Source: Dastarcus helophoroides (lineage: Eukaryota > Arthropoda > Insecta > Coleoptera > Bothrideridae). Taken from it: DNA of 64,000 bases. The stretch's first letter is position 1; every line of letters begins with the position of its first letter. Below the pieces are notes generated by a model. It worked only from the letters and a program-made list of their open reading frames with translations, was not told where the DNA came from and ran no database searches. Both the position numbers and the translations under genes were made by a program. Of this stretch, positions 21,301-32,750 are shown piece after piece. The stretch is taken from contig CM053336.1 in assembly GCA_028583605.1 (NCBI GenBank), positions 24,661,004 through 24,725,003 on the forward strand, written 5' to 3'.

Positions 21301-23725
21301 GCATGTAGATAGAAAAGGCAGAATAATTCAAATTAATAGATGTTTATATGATTATTGCGAGCTGTTTACTTAAAACTAATAATCTCCAAAAATCTAAAAA
21401 ACAATTTTGGGAAAAATTTTTCCATTTCTTTGAAAAGTTTTTCCAGAAAAACAATTTGTAGAACTAATAAAATTCACAAATATAATGCGTAGTGATAGAG
21501 AAATTATAAAAAATTCCTAAAGTAATACATTTTTAATTATTAACTGAAAATTTTAACACAATCTAAAATTCGATCAACATTATAGCATTTATAATTCACT
21601 TAAAATTCGTAGCTGTTATTTAAGGTTATTTTAAAGGTTAATGTTTTAAATTTGAACTGAAAATTTTGAGAAAAATTTGAAATGTTGTGCAGGAGCGCAG
21701 GCAAGGTTAATATATAAAAAAGCAGTGTTTCAAAATAATTGAATTTGCAAAGAGAGCCAAAAGTTTGAACAAAAATCCAGATTTTGAAAGAAAGTCGCAA
21801 TTTTGTCAAAATTATCAAAATTTTCAAAAAAGTTATAATTTTCTCGAATTGGCTTTACATACCTAATCTATTTAAAATTAAAAAAAATTGCAATTTAAAA
21901 AGCCACATTAAAAAAATGGACATTTTCAACAGAAGCGAAATTTTTATAAAAAGCCTGGTTTACAAGAATTCGAAGTTTCTAGAAAAGTAGATAAGAAGTT
22001 CTGACTTAAAAAGAGGAACTGAAAAAGTACGTATTCAAAAAAATTAAGTAGCTAACTTTAAGAGTCTTTTATTGATGGAAGATAAAAATTATCAAAATAA
22101 AGAAGAACATTCTGAGAAGAGCTTAGATATTTCAAGAAAGTCCGAACCTCAAAAATATAAAACTTTAAAATAAAGTCTAAGTTATTAAAAAACAAATTTT
22201 TAAGGTTAAAAAACAAATTTGGATGAAAGTCAACATTTTGGGAAATAGTCAAAATTTTCAGAAAACTTCGGATTTTGGTAAATGGTCAACAATTTGAACA
22301 AAAGTCATAATTTCTGAAAATGAGCAAAAAGTTCAAAAAAAGTCACAATTTTCAAAACCCCAATTTTTTAAAGAAGTTGAAATATTCAAAACAAGTCCAC
22401 TTTTTTTTAAATGAAGGTCAAATTCACATAAAAGTTGGAACTTTGAGATATAGTCAAAATTTTGAACAAAGCCCGAAATTTCCAAAGAAGTTTATAGTTA
22501 TCATGAAAAGTGTTTTAGAAATTTAAAATTTTCGGAGTCGAAGTTTTGAAAAAAAAATGAAATTGTAAAAAAATGTCGACGTTTTGCATTAATATTTTTA
22601 AAAATTTTATATTTGCAAAAAAGACGGATTCTTCTAAAAACGTCGAAGTTTTGAAAGTAAATTAAATCTAAAAGATCCAGAAATGTAAAATATAAGTAAA
22701 AGATTTGAAATTTTCGAGATATTAAAAATTTCGACATGTTCAGAAAAATCAAAATTTTCAGTGAAAATTAAAAGTTCAAAATTCTTATTTTTGAAATTTT
22801 CAAGGTTTTGCCATTTTTTTAAAATTTTGTATGTGAAATTCTTTAGTAAAAATCACAAATCGAAGTTTTCCGAAAATTATCATTTCCAAAATTTTCAAAC
22901 TTGGAAGTAAAATCAAAATGTTGCAAAGGACGGCATTTAAAAAATAATTAAAAATTAAGGGAGGTTATTTTGGTGCAACGGACTTATCCTTGGTTATTTT
23001 CAAAAATTGAAATACATATCTTGTTCCCTGAAACCAAGAAAGATGAAAAAACACAACAAAGTTTGCTCTAATGCGGTTCGATAGCCAAGCTATCATCTTC
23101 AGAGAAATACTATCAAGCGTTAGAGCAACCTTTGTCGTGTTTTTTAATTTTTCGAAAATATTGAAATTTTGAAAGTCAAAAAGAAAAACAAAACTTTAGA
23201 TTTTTATTAGGAATGAAAACTTTAAAAAATGGTTACAATTTCAGAAAATGAGTCGAAAATTTTCCAAAAAAATTCAAAATTCTGAAGTAAAGTCAAAATA
23301 TCTAGAAACAGATTTAAAATTTTAAAAAGAATTTAATATATTCAAAAAAGTTGAAATGTCTAAGATATAAAAATTGTAATAGAAGTAATTTAAAAGAAAA
23401 AAAAAATCAAAAGAGAAAGAGTAATATTTTCAACAAAATTAAAAAATTTAGATTAGCTTAAGACAAAACTACAAAAGCTGAAAGATAAATAAAAATTTCA
23501 AGAAAAGGTTGAATTATGAAAAAATCGCAATTTTTAAAATAAATAGAAATTTTTAAAAAGTCTAAATTTTAAATAAAAACTAATATCAGAATTTTAAAAT
23601 AGATCAAAACTTTTAGGAGGAAAGCCGAAGTCTTAAAAAAAATAATAAAAATTTTCTAAAGTATCGAAATCTTAATAATCATAATTTTTATAACAATTTT
23701 AAATTTTGAAATCTGTGTGGTCAGG
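21301..23725. repeat. A-rich strand of degenerate ~19-bp repeat array
   Basis: Same repeat vocabulary as the neighbouring block but reverse-complemented: GTCAAAATTTTCAGAAAA, AGTCACAATTTTCAAAA and similar, every 17-20 bp. It is interrupted by a family C element at 22.97-23.15 kb. Open frames inside are composition artefacts. At its end, near 23,735, is a G-run, GGGGGGAGGGGGAGG. Confidence 0.65.
22966..23155 (-). mobile_element. Family C palindromic element, copy 2 (decayed)
   Basis: On the minus strand this matches the 12.7-kb element from its non-palindromic tail (CAACGGACTTATCCTTGGTT on the plus strand) through the first arm. The second arm keeps only its outer part (GCGTTAGAGCAACCTTTG). 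The hammerhead-like motif at 23061-23108 reads TTTCTCT, CTGAAGA, U, GATAG-CTTGG-CTATC, GAAC, CGCATTAGAGCAAA. Both strands of stem II have changed relative to copy 1 so that pairing is kept. Stem III is damaged. Confidence 0.7.
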
Positions 23726-24341
23726 CAGGTTCGGGGGGAGGGGGAGGAAACATAAGCCACCAAATCTTGGATGCGTCACTGCGTAAGAGTATACCTATCC
23801 AAAATATATCGATTACTTTTAATTGCTCATTTGATGAAAATTTAAAATATTTCAACGTGGCCAGCCCGTAAACCATTGTATTTAAAATCCGCCGCAGATG
23901 CGGCTAAATTAACCTCGTTATCACGGAGGCAGTCGCACGCTCGGTTGTGAAATGTCAAATAATTTTTAACAAGCTTTGCAGTCTCTGCGCCCGCACACGA
24001 ATAGAATATTTAATAAGCGATGACAAGTAATCACGATCTTAGGGAGCTTAGTAAGCGTCTATCGCAACCAGCTAGTTTGTCTCTTAACAAGTCTGCTCTC
24101 GTCCGTGACACTTCAGACTGATGGAGCGAACGTGTCCATATTAACCCCGGTTTGTTCATCATTGTCCCGATACTTTACATGACAAGATATATTCTGAAAC
24201 TTGCGGATGGTTGGTTATGTTTTACCCGGCGCATTCGCCAAAATATATCTCTCATGCATGAGTACTAAAACACTGCACTGGCAGGTACTATGACAAACTG
24301 TCGGTCGAGTTCAGCTGACTGTCATTTTTTTTACTTATTGA
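23726..24341. other. Relatively GC-rich island, possible conserved non-coding element
   Basis: From about 23,870 the sequence becomes balanced in composition, with no long open frame. It includes a CCGCCGCAGATGCGGC palindrome near 23,890, CGTTATCACGG and a CATGCATGAG palindrome near 24,255. Such islands in an AT-rich, repeat-laden desert are often regulatory elements, but nothing here identifies a target gene. Confidence 0.3.
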
Positions 24342-24627
24342 GTGAGAGATTACTACAGTGAACAGTCAAGAGACCAACTTAAAACTACCTTGGTAAACTA
24401 CCTTAATAAACCTGTGCCAAATTCGAAAAAATACCTAAGGCCTAGTGCTGACATGCAATTTTTCGTTGGCCGACTATTTGGTTACCCAATCACCCTTGTG
24501 CGCCATTTTGTGCCAGAACAGATATATAAATTGCAAGGCAAATACCGCTTGAATATAAAGTACACGTCACTGATATTATGTCATTTTAACATTTTAGGCG
24601 TCCTAGACAGTTGCCCTGTTCGCTTTA
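24342..24627 (+). other. Open frame of uncertain status
   Basis: A 110-codon frame starts here (RDYYSEQSRDQLKTTLVNYL...) and reads through balanced sequence, but its last ~15 codons run into the end of a DNA transposon, so the frame cannot be a native gene end. The middle has no domain I recognise. It could be an older exon fragment or chance. Confidence 0.15.
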
Positions 24628-25930
24628 TACACGGTGTCTTAAAAGTCCTGGAATGGCAAGGTATCCTATATTAAAAGTCAGTTTTAGGAACTATGGTTTG
24701 GAAAATATATTCATTTTGTCAGTTTTTGACGTGTAAATAAATGTTTATATTTTCTTCTCTACAGCCCAAAAGGTTACCCCCATTTTTTTATTGCATAATG
24801 GTTCTTGTAATACCTCATTTCCAAGTTAATTTTATTCCGTTTACACTAGTGTAAAGTTTTGTAAAGAACTTCTAAAAACAAAAGAATTACAGCTATTTTT
24901 TCCCAAATATCCCCTTTTATTACCAAATACGAACGAAAAATTGGAAAAACTAAGCGGTTATACTGTTAATAAAAAATTTACTTTAATAAATGTTTAAACT
25001 CTTTTCTATTCTCAGTTTGGCAACATTTTAACTTCTAATAGAATGACGTAACAACGTTTATTTAAGTTTCTCTTGTAATTTGTCCTGATTTCTCAAATAT
25101 CCCGTTTATCAAATCGTCTATATTGAACGGTTTTGTAATATAAACTTTACTTTCTAAATGTCAAAAAAACAAGTAATCTAGAATTGTTATGCCCAAAGGG
25201 CGTGCTGGTCATTCAATAGCACCTTTTCTTCCAATCAGTCTGTCTATTCGAAAACATTTGATCCAGAAATTGCTGAACTTCAACAACAAAATGAGGGGTT
25301 GTGCAATCATATTTTGTCAAAATTAATGTCTAAGTGTTGTAAAGCATGTGTAATTTGATTAGTAACATTTGTTCGTACCTTTAGCTACTTAAGTTACTAT
25401 CAATTACAAACGGACCCATAATGGTAGTACCGATAATACCAGCCCACCTAATTATTTTTTGAGGCCTCTGGGTGTGTTCTTCCTTCATCACGTAAAGACT
25501 CTGATCACTCCAGTACCTCAACTTGTGGCGATTGACTAAACCATTAACAGTAAATATACATTTGTCGAAAAAACAATATTAGTATAAAATTAGGGTTTCA
25601 AATAAAGTTTTCCATTATTATTTCACGAAAATCAAGCTTTGGATCATAATTATCAAATGTATTTTGTAGGGTCCATGAGAGTTTGTTTTTAAAATACAGC
25701 AAATGGATGATCTATTAGTTATTCTCTAACAGCCTTAGTCACAGAAGTATGAGGATCTGCTACAAAACTCTGCAATACTTCAACAGCGTTATTGTCATTA
25801 GTTGCAGTTCTTGGCCGTCTTGATCGGGGCCTCTCCTTCACAGTTCCAGTTTCTTCAAACATTGGTACCGTTCTGCACACTTGATCTTGGTAAGGGCTTT
25901 ATGCTGCAAAACGTACCATTAAATAAATAA
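24628..25930 (-). mobile_element. IS630/Tc1-mariner-like DNA transposon remnant
   Basis: The left end carries CACGGTGTCTTAAAAGTCC, a degenerate form of the GGGTGTCCCAAAAGTCC-type terminus common in this insect transposon group. The interior on the minus strand is a decayed DDE transposase with its DNA-binding, first-Asp and second-Asp regions in the right order. The right terminus was not found. A Penelope fragment lies next to where it should be. Confidence 0.65.
25060..25920 (-). pseudogene. IS630/Tc1-like DDE transposase, decayed
   Basis: From its N-terminus: MFEETGTVKERPRSRRPRTA (linker of the paired DNA-binding domain, usually ...TGSVxDRPRSGRPR), then VEVLQSFVADPHTSVTKAVR. Then comes a broken stretch ending in a frame with VNRHKLRYWSDQSLYVMKEE and HTQRPQK, leading to a WAGI-like GWAGIIGTTIMGPFVIDSNL segment (around the first catalytic Asp region, family form VNRHNxRYWSxxNPHW). 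Further on, YDCTTPHFVVEVQQFLDQMF is the second-Asp DGAPPHY region, with the remaining C-terminus unreadable except for RRFDKRDI. Stops and frameshifts throughout. Confidence 0.7.
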
Positions 25931-26084
25931 ATTACTTGATCGAATGACCTTTTGAGATCGCATATCTTCTTATTATCAAAATTGCAATTCGCTCCCCTTC
26001 GTTTAAAGTCATATTTGATTAAATATTTGTTAAAAAATTTAACCAATCGAATATTTTTTATATATATATTTTTTATTTTGTGAC

Positions 26085-26415
26085 AAAATTTCTTTAAATA
26101 ATTAACATTTTCAACGCTTACTTCGTGAAATTCTTTAATATTCATAACCATTAAACTTTATTAACGAATAAAAAGCAACAGATATTAAAAATTTCACAAT
26201 GTTTCGATAAATATTTGCTAACACGGGACCAGGCTTTGCATTACTGCATCATCGGTGGTCATAGCAGCAATTTGTTTAGCCGTTGCTATGCTAATAAGCT
26301 TCATGGATCACAGACTCCTACGATTATTCCGTCTAATCCGAATTCTCGTCCTAAGTTTTAATTAGAGATGTGTTCAGAAGACCAAGCTGAAGACATCGCT
26401 ATTACATTTATGAAT
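26085..26415 (-). mobile_element. Penelope-like element fragment, copy 2
   Basis: Matches the 5.2-kb Penelope remnant in two pieces. 26085-26350 aligns with that copy's left terminal repeat, while 26340-26410 is the reverse complement of its region just downstream of the nuclease (TGTGTTCAGAAGACCAAGCT). The order shows that this is the 3' end of a minus-strand copy with a single terminal repeat. A weak YDFIKDLIHKC frame corresponds to the last residues of the GIY-YIG domain. Confidence 0.65.
26212..26262 (-). ncRNA. Degenerate hammerhead-like motif, Penelope copy 2
   Basis: The minus strand reads GACCA, CCGATGA, T, GCA-GTAA-TGC, AAAG, CCTGGTC. CGATGA keeps G-A-N-G-A of the catalytic loop, but C replaces U, and G is lost from GAAA. 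Stem II pairs perfectly. It is complementary in its damage to the copy at 5.28 kb, so both probably descend from an intact motif. Confidence 0.35.
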
Positions 26416-26631
26416 TAAATCCTTTATAAAGTCGTAAATTGCAAAAATGTCTTGATTTTTGCTTCTTTTGTCGTGTATCTGAAACTTCTGGATTTATTTT
26501 CTCTTACGGAATAAGGAGACCGTAAACGAAAACAGGAAATATAAATTCAAAATTCCCCTTGATTTGGATATTATGGAACAGTTCCTTCCATAAAAATTAA
26601 CAAAACGAACAAATCTGAAAATACAATATGC

Positions 26632-27520
26632 AGGGCGATTTAGCTATAATGGCATTAATTTTAAGGAAAGATAGAGAAAAATGAGTATAATACGAACACG
26701 TGATTAAAAATACATTTTTCAGGTATAATTACGCTAAAAATAAATATTTTAAAATCATAATTTAAACCCCTTTTTAAGCTGTCACTGACTGATTTACGAT
26801 TGCCCAGTTGGGACTCGGGCGAAACAAATAAACACAACATGCTAGGTTCTGTCTAAATGACAATGCGAAAAACATTAAATTATCTTGGCGGCACTGATGG
26901 CTGCGGAAAAGTCCTTGGGTGATTTGTTTTTTTATATCAAAATCAGGTAACAACGAATTGCAGAGAAAAGTTGTGCAAAAATAAATAAGGGTGAAATTGG
27001 GAGATTGATGTAAACGTTGATATCAACGCTGCAAGTAATGAATTAAATTATCTGGCGTGGGTGCAAGTGCTAAAAGTGGTTAATAATTGAGTGTTATTTC
27101 CGGACGTTTTGTTTTTTGTGACCCTCTGTGATAGGATGGAAATTTTTTAAACCATGTGTAGTTTACCGACGAATAATTATTTTTTTCATGGACACGCGAC
27201 CCGATAGGTCTAAAATAGGTCGAAAAAGAGGCACTCGATTATTAATGTAAGTACACTGCACCTATGCTAACTGTGGGCTATCCATAACATATTTTTTTTA
27301 AATAAAAACCTAACCGCTAACCAACGTGAATATGCTTAAAAGTTAAATAAACCAGTTATTTATTTTATAAAATCAATATTTTGTGTTTGCTTATTTTCTT
27401 GAATTTGCGTTTTACTTTTCATTAGACCAATTAATTAACGAAACAAAAGGATGGAAAAGGTTTTAAATGTATGAAATTACAAATAGTTATTCGTCAAAAT
27501 AACAAATAGAGATTTGATGC
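26632..27520 (+). repeat. Family D interspersed repeat, copy 1
   Basis: About 890 bp, aligned in order with 39.35-40.44 kb. Shared landmarks include CAGGGCGATTTAG / ATAATGGCATTAATTTTAAG at the start, CGGGCGAAACAAATAAACA, GTCCTTGGGTGATTNGTTTTTTTAT, ATATCAACGCTNCAAGTAAT, ACTGTGGGCTAT and AAAGATTTGNTGCCCATT at the end. No coding frame. Fragments with the same start occur at 28.06 kb (minus) and 33.82 kb (plus), so the start is a genuine terminus. Confidence 0.75.
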
Positions 27521-27819
27521 CCATTAACTAGCAATGTTTCGCCCTCGTCAGTCCGGCTTATCATTACAGCTGGTGAAAGGGTATCACGTGATAAGCACAA
27601 AATAAATAACAACTGATCAGTGAGGTAGAGATGAGATCCGAGATTTCAAAGGCGTCAAATTTGGCTACATATCCAGTTCTATGACCTTTTTCTTTAAGAT
27701 TGAAGTTACTATATTTTATTCTACCAACTCTATTGTAGGATTTAATTCTTCAAAGTCAAATAATTACTCAAATAATATGATAATATAATAATTGAAATAA
27801 TATGCGGTGCATCTATGTA
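27521..27819. other. Anonymous sequence
   Basis: Contains TGTTTCGCCCTCGTCAGTCC near 27,535, a phrase reminiscent of the catalytic halves of a hammerhead without stem II, and a TATCACGTGATAAG palindrome near 27,571. No coding trace. Confidence 0.3.
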
Positions 27820-28058
27820 AAAAAGCAGTTTATAATAATTCGAAGCCACGGCCTGTCGGGCTTTGTCAACCACAAAAAGATAAGGCGAGAGTTAACCTTC
27901 TGGTTGGTATTTATTTTGGTGGGCTTTTGGGGGTCAATGGGTTGATTTAAGTCCATTTTGAATGGCGAATAAATAATTTCTTTTCGATATTCTGTCTTTA
28001 GTAAGCCTGCCAAACACGTAGTTAAAATTATTGCCATTATGACTAAATCACCCTGTAT
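27820..28058 (-). repeat. Family D-related terminal fragment
   Basis: Minus-strand start TACAGGGTGATTTAGTCATA, followed by ATGGCAATAATTTTAACTACG and GAATATCGAAAAGAAATTAT, matches the 33.82-kb fragment over about 100 bp and the family D start over about 35 bp. The 74-codon minus-strand frame across it is part of the repeat, not a gene. Confidence 0.55.
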
Positions 28059-28289
28059 ATGCGCTTAGGCCTTGTGCATTCTATGTATTTGACACTAAGG
28101 AATTCTCTACCAATTGTGTGCGAGAACCCAGAATATTCTGTCAACGTTCCTCCAATAAGTTAAGCGCAGGACCAAGTAATCTGATTAACAATGAAAAAAA
28201 TAAATTTATATCTTCTTCTTTTAGCGATAAAAAATAAAATAACGAGGTTCACTTCTGAATTCTCGTTTACAGAAAGAAATAAAAATTAT

Positions 28290-30000
28290 TAAAACAATTT
28301 TTTTTGGAATTTGCTTCAAACTTTGCATATTTTGGTTTTCAAATTGTTTTTTTTTTTAATTTTTATTTTTTTCAAAATTGTGATATATTCAAAAATGTTT
28401 ACCTTTTTTGCAGAATTTCAACCTTTTACGAAATTTTTATGAAAATTTACACCATTTAAAAGGCTAGAGACAAACTAATTAATGGTTGCGCTGGGCTTTT
28501 AGGCCACTCATCTCTGTTAAAAATAGTTAAGGTTGATAGATAAGGAATTGTGACACTGCGAAGTGTATGATTTAATGCGCAGGCGTGATTATTTTTAGTA
28601 AAAAAGGGTAAATTTTAGAATAAGCTCTTGCTATCTCTCTGAAGATGATAGCTTGGTTAGAGCAACCTTTGTTGTGTTTTTTAATATTTCTTAGTTTTAG
28701 GCTACAAGATTTTCACTTCAACCATTTAAAATTTTAACTTTTTCTATAAATTTTGATTTATTTTGAAAAATCTCATTTATATATGTTTGCTTCTTTCAAA
28801 CAACGCAATTTCTGTTTAATTTTCAATGCCTATTATTGTTATGTTAACTTCTATTAATTCCTGCCAATTGCAGATTATTTTAGTTCTTTTATTAATTGTT
28901 CAAAATACTTTTTGTTTAGAATTTGAAGATCTACCAAAATATGTTAAACAGATGCAGTGTTGCTATTTAAAAAAATAGCGTTTTAGTATCTACTGAAGAA
29001 ATATGGCCACATAGGAAATATTTTTTGGACATATTTCCTAATCAAGCTATTTGCTACAACTTTGCAATTAAAAGTGCTAGTCTAGCATTTAAAATGAAAA
29101 AGCTGGCCTAAGTTAAGTTTTAAAATCACTATACTGTACATATGAAAAATTTCAACTTCCTAGGAACGTAATTGGGATTTTTTTAAACAATTTTTGTGTT
29201 TATTCAAACATGTTTCAAAATTTTGGCCTCCATTCAAAATTTTTAAACTTTTTTAGAAAAGTTTAAATTTTTCAGGTCTGTATTCTCTTTTTTTAATTCC
29301 GCCCTTGCGAAAATAATTTCCTTTAGATCTGACCTCCATATTTGACTTTTTTGAGATTTCGGCTTTTTTGAATATTTCAAACTTACGTTTAATCATTTTA
29401 TCTAACATTTCGGACTTATTGTGAAAATTTCAACTTTTTCGTTTTTTCCAAATTTTGATATTTTTCAGATTTTGACCTACTTTAATTTTTTTTTATTATT
29501 TCACAATTTTGCATTTTGTCAAAATTTTGATTTATTTGCTCAATTTGGACTTTTATTTCAAAACTTCATTTCCTTCTAGAAACTTTGGTTTTTTGGATCA
29601 ACTTAATTTTTTTAAAATTTTATCTTTTAACTTTGCCTAGATTACAAATTTTTATTTTTTAGAATTTTGCAATTTTTTTTTGCAGATTTGATTATTTTTA
29701 CCTTTTTGAAAACTTTTTTCTTATTGTTTCAAATTTTCACCTTTACCCAAGAGTTTGGCCTCTTTTGGAGCTTTTAACTTTAAAAAAAAATATTTTTTTT
29801 ATTTAGGCTTTTTTAAAGTTTTGATTTATAGGAAAATGCAGCTTTTATTTAAATTGAATTTATTTTGAAAATGTCAAATTTTTGACAAATCGAATTTTTT
29901 TTCAACATTTAATCAATTTCTTACAATTTCGACCTCATCTCAAAATTTTTATTTTTTATTTCAAAATTCTAACTTTCCTCTAAAATATTCTCTCTAATTT
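28290..30000. repeat. T-rich degenerate ~19-bp repeat array
   Basis: Plus-strand T-rich phrases such as TTTTTCAAAATTGTGATA, TTTTGAAAATTTCAACTT and CAAAATTTTGATTTATTTG run on at 17-20 bp spacing, very diverged. It is broken at 28.6-28.7 kb by a family C fragment. The A-rich counterpart begins about 480 bp to the right. Confidence 0.65.
28625..28722 (+). mobile_element. Family C element, copy 3 (fragment)
   Basis: Contains CTCTCTGAAGATGATAGCTT, GGTTAGAGCAACCTTTGTTG and TTTTTTAATATTTCTTAGTT, the same order as the right arm at 12.8 kb. The 3' half of the hammerhead-like motif (second strand of stem II, GAAA and stem III) is deleted. It shares GATAG with copy 2. Confidence 0.65.
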
Positions 30001-30099
30001 CTTTGCGAAGTATTCATATTTGTATGCAGTTTTATTGGCTTTTTCTTCGTCGGTCACTCCTTTCACAATCCTAAATTTCAGTACCTTCTTTTAAGGAAT

Positions 30100-30161
30100 G
30101 GCAATCTGTTATAGATTGCCGCAAACAGCGATTGCGTTGGATCTTGGTTTGTCAATCGCTG
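30100..30161. repeat. Two adjacent perfect hairpins
   Basis: GGCAATCT-(5 nt)-AGATTGCC is followed after five bases by CAGCGATTG-(18 nt)-CAATCGCTG. Both stems are perfect, and they share the GATTGC word. They sit between the T-rich array on the left and the A-rich array on the right. Could be a structured RNA or a transposon subterminal structure. No known family recognised. Confidence 0.5.
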
Positions 30162-30479
30162 AAATTTTAAACAAATTGTATAAATGAATTCTAACTTTAA
30201 CTACATTTCAAATTGAAGGCATACATTTTAAAAAGGAACAACTTGTTGGAAAAATGATTTCAATTTTTTTTTCTCAATAAAACTACAAATGAATAAATAA
30301 CAGCCGATTTTCGAAGACGACGTCGTTAACCAATTGTTTTCTTTACTACACTTTAAACATTTAACCGCTTTTCTATCTCCACTTATAACGAAGATACTTA
30401 TGCTATCTTACGTCCAGTGAAACACGCTGTAGAGAATATTCCAATAAATAAATAATTAAATAAATTTAGGAAAATTAGG
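30162..30479. other. Spacer between opposite-polarity arrays
   Basis: Ordinary AT-rich sequence without coding frame. Includes GAAGACGACGTCGT near 30,315, a short palindrome. Confidence 0.3.
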
Positions 30480-31510
30480 TGAGACAATCTCAAACTCATA
30501 ATATCAAAAAATAATAAAAAATCGAAATTTTGAAAGATATTGAGATGATATTTTCTTAATAGCGTTACAAGAACACAAAAATATAAACATTAAAAAAATG
30601 TGAAATATCAAAAAGGTAATATTTTCAAAAAAATTACGACCTTCTTTTAAAAACGGTGAAATTCGGAAAAAAAAGACTAAATGTTCAAAATATTCGAAGT
30701 TTTAAAAGATAATGGAAAATTTAAAGAAATGTTTAAATTTTTCGGAAAGTCGAATCTTTTCAGAGTCGGCATTTTACAAAACAATGGACATTTCGACAAA
30801 AATCTAAATTTTGAACTGAAGCCCAAAGTCCCAAAAATGTCAAAATTTTAATTAAATTACCTAAATTTTAAAATCGAAATAAAAAAAATATGTATAACCT
30901 TTAAAACAATCTAACATTTTTAAGTAATTAATGAGATTTTCAAATAGGCATACTTAAAAAATAATTGAAATTTTCAAATAGTCGAGTTTTGATAAAGTCA
31001 ATAGTTTTCTAGAAGTCGACTTTTTCTAAAAAATCCAAATTTCCATAAAAATCTAAATTTTGAAACAAAGATTTAAGGATCAGAAGTGTCATAATTCTGA
31101 TATAAATCGAACCTTTTTTGTGAAATTAAACCGAAATTTCGAAAAGGTTATATTTAAAAGAACCCAACTTTTTTTAAAAAAGTGTTAAAATTGAAGAAAA
31201 AAATCGAAATATTCAAAAGCCAAAATTTTCAATAAAAGAAAAATGTTTTAGGACTCTTGTTTTCTAAAACTGTTAAAATTTAAAATCATTTAAAATTTAA
31301 GAGAATGTTTAAATTTGGGTAAATTAACGAAGTTCTGCAAATTAAAATTTCGAAAATGATGATTTTGAAAACCTACAATATTTTGTAATCAGAAACAAAA
31401 TTTTAATGAAATCATATTAAAAAAATAATAAAAATTTCGATATTTTCAATAAAAGTCTTAAATTTGATAAACAAGTTGAAATTTTAAGAAAAGTGGAAGT
31501 GTCAGTTAAT
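30480..31510. repeat. A-rich degenerate ~19-bp repeat array
   Basis: Reverse-complement polarity of the 28.3-30.0 kb array: GTCGAATCTTTTCAGAGTCG, AATTTTCGGAAAGTC, TTTTCAAATAGTCGAG and similar. No genes. Confidence 0.65.
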
Positions 31511-32750
31511 GGCCTAAGAAGTGGAAATTATTGCAAAAACTTCTTATCACCTCTATTATTTATCAAAGATACTGAAAGTCAATGACATTTGATAGTAACA
31601 AGTCTAGTTCCCTTGTTAGTAATAAACAAGATAAAAATTAAGAAAGACTTTTATAAAAAAGGGTTTCCTTCTTTTTCCCATAAAATGCGTGTTTCAGCTT
31701 TCTTAGAAAGCATTAGCGTTGAACATCACAAACAACACCGCTTCTGTGAATATGTTTATGAATTTCCCAATCAAAAAACCGATGAATAATAAATGAAGCT
31801 TGCAGAGAGACAAAGCAACGGCTCGGCGAAATAGAGACAAGCATCAAGAAGGCTTCATTTGCTTCGCAACTCGTATTTGCTTTGGTTTCGTGCAGAGGCA
31901 ACTTTCCATGCCATTTGCTTGAGAAATGCTCATCTGCTCCCCAGGAATGCCCGTCTCGCTTTTCGCCCCAAAGCCAACTCGGTCTGGATGCGGATTAAGT
32001 GCCTTGTAGTCCGACTCATCAACTTTCTAAAAATAAATACTTCTATTTGATTATCTGCTCGCTTTTGTGTTGGGGCTATTTACACTTCGGAAGATGCGGG
32101 AACCTATTATTCCTCTGAGCCCATAGAGAGAGTGCTCAGTTTTAATTAAGGGGATAAATAGCTGAGAAAGTAAACTGAATAATTGCGTGATTCAATCACG
32201 TTCAGGAAAAATAGCTGTTTAAATGCTCAAGCGGTCTGAGTAAGGAAATTGCTATTAGTAGTGTATTACTGACGTTGAAAAATTGTAGGCCATCATTTTT
32301 TATGTACAGTTACTAAATCAGTTTTTATTTTTCTGAATTCTGAAGTAAGATTTTACTTATTACGAAACATTTTGCTGCTAAAGTTATCATCTTTGTGTTT
32401 TACATAACTCCTTGATTGACTTATCTGCAGCTTGCCCATTAATTTTAAGAGAAGATGGAGAAAAATCAATACAAAGCCAACGCGAAATAAAAATGATATT
32501 AAGACTTAAAGAATGTTAAAATTAAAATTAGAACTTCTTTTCACGCTGTCACTGTTCCACAACTTGCAGTTGGCAATCGGGATAAACAAAGAGACGTTTA
32601 GATTATGCCTGAAAGATAAACCATGCAAATGTTGTCTAATTTTGTCATTTTGGTGTACTGAAATCTTAACTTACAAACAGTTTCATTTCCTACGAATATT
32701 TGATAACATGGAAAAATAACCCGTTAATACAGAATTAATGATATTCCCAA
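31511..32750. other. Non-coding sequence with a GC-richer island
   Basis: From 31,680 to 32,050 composition is balanced (CAGAGAGACAAAGCAACGGC and onward), with overlapping short frames on both strands, none recognisable. The rest is AT-rich. A 68-codon plus-strand frame at 32513-32719 has mixed composition but no motif. The island could be regulatory. Confidence 0.3.

Noticed and set aside
20835..22752. Short frames on both strands within the AT-rich arrays as small genes
   Set aside because: Their Phe/Asn/Lys/Ile-rich composition follows from the ~19-bp repeat words, and frames occur on both strands of the same DNA.
23727..23746. GGGGGGAGGGGGAGG run as a G-quadruplex regulatory site
   Set aside because: Only two to three G-runs are present, with no fourth tract in range, and the surroundings are the edge of a repeat array.
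24342..24674. 110-codon plus-strand frame as a host gene
   Set aside because: Its C-terminal codons fall in the terminus of an IS630-like transposon, and no domain is recognisable.
27531..27556. CTGACGAGGGCGAAAC on the minus strand as another hammerhead
   Set aside because: It has CTGACGA and GAAAC, but only four bases separate them, leaving no room for stem II. No partner strand for stem I was found.
27813..28037. 74-codon minus-strand frame as a gene
   Set aside because: It begins within the conserved terminus of a dispersed repeat shared with 33.8 kb, where the frame is not maintained.
31589..32050. Overlapping frames on both strands in the GC-richer island as exons
   Set aside because: Frames on opposite strands overlap, none contains a recognisable motif, and no convincing splice boundaries were seen. 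I kept it only as a possible non-coding island.
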